This document shows, one piece after another, positions 62,734 through 64,000 of a DNA stretch of 64,000 nucleotides. Position numbers and translations under genes: made by a program. Numbering within the stretch: position 1 is the stretch's first letter; every line of letters starts with the position of its first letter. The notes under the pieces were generated by a model, which was given only the letters and a program-made list of their open reading frames with translations, searched no databases and was not told where the DNA came from. The DNA is taken from contig DASVDX010000087.1 in the NCBI GenBank assembly GCA_036380875.1, positions 30,888-94,887 on the forward strand, given 5' to 3'. Source of the stretch: ZC4RG17 sp036380875. Its GTDB lineage: Bacteria; Actinomycetota; Acidimicrobiia; Spongiisociales; ZC4RG35.

Positions 62734-62783
62734 GTTGGGCCAGCCTCACCCCACCAGCGGATAAACTGGACCGGCAACCGCGT

Positions 62784-62857
62784 GGGGGTGTAGCTCAGCC
62801 TGGCAGAGCGCTTCCTTCGCACGGAAGAGGCCGGCGGTTCAAATCCGCTCACCTCCA
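62784..62857 (+). tRNA. tRNA-Ala (anticodon CGC)
   Basis: Cloverleaf is complete: acceptor GGGGGTG/CACCTCC, D arm GCTC/GAGC, anticodon arm CTTCC TTCGCAC GGAAG (anticodon CGC), T arm with loop TTCAAAT. The G3-U70 wobble pair required by alanyl-tRNA synthetase is present. No CCA is encoded. A TAAACT -10 lies at 62762-62767. Confidence 0.95.
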
Positions 62858-62861
62858 CTCC

Positions 62862-62892
62862 CCGAAAACCCAAGCGCTGCTTGGGTTTTCGG
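62862..62892 (+). terminator. Intrinsic terminator after tRNA-Ala
   Basis: Perfect 14-bp stem (62862-62875 with 62879-62892), 3-nt loop; right arm carries TTTT near its end. It starts 5 nt after the mature tRNA end. Confidence 0.85.
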
Positions 62893-63021
62893 TATTTCTG
62901 GGGGACACCCGACACCCTGGCCTTTCGATCTCGAGACACCTATAGGACACCGTTTCGAGAGGTTCGCGGATTTCTGCTCAGTCGACTGCCGGGTGTGACC
63001 GGGCGGGGGACCGTCGGTCCC

Positions 63022-63240
63022 ATGACCAACGCAAACAACAACCTGACCGGCCTCCTGACCATCGACGAAGTCGCTGACTATCTGGGCGTGTCTACCCGGA
63101 CCGTACGTCGGCTGGTGGCGCTCCGCGCCATCGCCTTCGTCCGTGTCAACCGGCAGCTGCGGTTCCGGCTCTCCGACGTGGACGCCTATGTGGAGAGCCA
63201 ACTCGAGCCCGCCGTCCTCTTGGGGGAGATCGCCTCATGA
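63022..63240 (+). CDS. xis: Excisionase/MerR-like HTH DNA-binding protein
   Basis: 72 aa. LLTIDEVADYLGVSTRTVRRLVALRAIAFVRVNRQLRFRLSDVDAYVES is the helix-turn-helix 'excisionase family' module. ATG overlaps nothing upstream; the stop overlaps the integrase start (ATGA). As in many actinomycete integrative elements, it likely controls direction of the recombinase. Confidence 0.88.
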   Translation: MTNANNNLTGLLTIDEVADYLGVSTRTVRRLVALRAIAFVRVNRQLRFRLSDVDAYVESQLEPAVLLGEIAS

Positions 63241-64000
63241 TGGTGATCGTCGAGAAGGCGAAGCCGAACCGGCGGGGCGAGAGAGGATGGAAGATCCGCT
63301 GGAAGGTCGACGGCAGGGAAGGCTCAAAGACCCTCCGGGGCGTAACGAAATCCCAGGCCGAATCGTACGCTGCCAAGTTGCGCCTCGAGCTGCTGGAGAT
63401 GCCCGGCGTCGAGAAGCCGCCGGTCTCCCTCCGGCACTGCGTGGAGCGTTGGCGGCAGCAGAAGTGGGACGGGTGGGAGCCGGCGACACGTGAGTCCATC
63501 ACCTACGCCATTCAGCGGGTCCCCGCCTGGCTGATGCGAAAGGACGTCTCGAAGATCACCACCGCCGACATCAAAGCCGCTCTCGCCGAGGTCGCCTCGA
63601 AAGTAGGAATGGATGCGGTGAAGAAGACGAAGCAGGCGATAGCCGGCGGGCTGACATGGGCAGTGGACGACAACCGCATCAAATCGAACCCTGCAGCCGG
63701 GAAAGTGCTGCCCAACAGGGCGAAAGGCTCATCGAAAGCAGCCAGGAAGAAGGCTGCTGCGAGAGAACGGGGCCAGACGGTCGATCTGGACGAAGCGTTG
63801 ACGCGCCGTGAGGTGCTGTCGATCATCTCTCACACCTCCCCTCACTGGCAGCCGCTCGGCATCGTCCTATTGGAGACAGGAATCCGGATCGGGGAGGCGG
63901 CCGCCCTGCAAGTCCGTCACGTGAACCTGGACGAGCAACCGGGGACCATGGCGTGGACTCGACGACCTCGAACTAGCCACCCTGGAATGGGTGGACTGGT
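63237..64000 (+). CDS. int: Tyrosine recombinase (site-specific integrase), 3' end cut by window
   Basis: 254 codons visible. N-terminal AP2-like arm-binding domain (GWKIRWKVDGREGSKTLRGVTKSQAES), then the SAM-like core-binding domain (about 60-135) and the start of the catalytic domain with the first catalytic Arg in LLETGIRIGEAAALQVRHV; the HxxR and Tyr lie beyond the edge. A Lys/Ala-rich stretch sits around residues 170-182. Base use is less GC-rich than neighbours (AAG, AGA, AAA, CTA codons), a sign of transfer. Located 380 bp behind tRNA-Ala, the likely attachment site. Confidence 0.9.
   Translation, partial: MMVIVEKAKPNRRGERGWKIRWKVDGREGSKTLRGVTKSQAESYAAKLRLELLEMPGVEKPPVSLRHCVERWRQQKWDGWEPATRESITYAIQRVPAWLMRKDVSKITTADIKAALAEVASKVGMDAVKKTKQAIAGGLTWAVDDNRIKSNPAAGKVLPNRAKGSSKAARKKAAARERGQTVDLDEALTRREVLSIISHTSPHWQPLGIVLLETGIRIGEAAALQVRHVNLDEQPGTMAWTRRPRTSHPGMGGL

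Overview
The window is a 64 kb piece of a high-GC chromosome, very probably from an actinobacterium. Reasons: an F420-type LLM oxidoreductase, a sortase with the class E-like active-site arrangement, a cluster resembling the Glp/GlpR locus of Corynebacteriales, many GTG and TTG starts, and at least sixteen genes whose start codon lies only 6-8 nt behind a TANNNT -10 element (leaderless mRNAs). I would guess Acidimicrobiia or a relative, but no rRNA or other decisive marker is present. Coding density is high, and ATGA or TGATG overlaps between genes are common.

Left part (1-21.6 kb): a GH65 phosphorylase cut by the window edge with beta-phosphoglucomutase; a response regulator, histidine kinase and HtrA protease set laid out like MprAB-PepD; an APH-like kinase; a DUF885 metallohydrolase whose best start is ATC; a four-LysM M23 peptidase; rlmN; a TetR regulator with a perfect 16-bp operator in front of a heterodimeric ABC exporter; an NCS1-like permease; an LLM oxidoreductase; and a hypothetical protein, gamma-glutamyltranspeptidase and histidine phosphatase operon.

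Middle part (21.6-34 kb): a structured leader with a 29-codon micro-ORF runs into two membrane HD-domain proteins. Then come DUF5317, an enoyl-CoA hydratase relative, a sortase with a 49-aa membrane partner, a thioredoxin-like protein and aconitase. A probable Fe-S regulator diverges from an Mrp Fe-S carrier across a palindromic promoter.

Polyamine and amino-acid region (34-52 kb): omega-aminotransferase, amidohydrolase, PotABCD spermidine/putrescine importer, agmatinase-family hydrolase, two aldehyde dehydrogenases, a GSA-like aminotransferase and a PuuB-like FAD oxidase look like import and breakdown of polyamines. Inside it lie a trans-aconitate methyltransferase homologue and a two-domain salicylyl-CoA/anthraniloyl-CoA monooxygenase-like flavoprotein.

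Right part (52-64 kb): an RNase HI-SLOG fusion, GNAT, a CGNR zinc-finger regulator with GATTACG repeats, a TPP enzyme, UppP, PlsY, a UGPase-MoeA/Glp-MoaC-GlpR-like cluster, a translin homologue and tRNA-Ala(CGC). Right behind the tRNA gene an excisionase and a tyrosine integrase begin, the likely edge of an integrated element that continues past the window. I found no CRISPR array, rRNA or insertion sequence.
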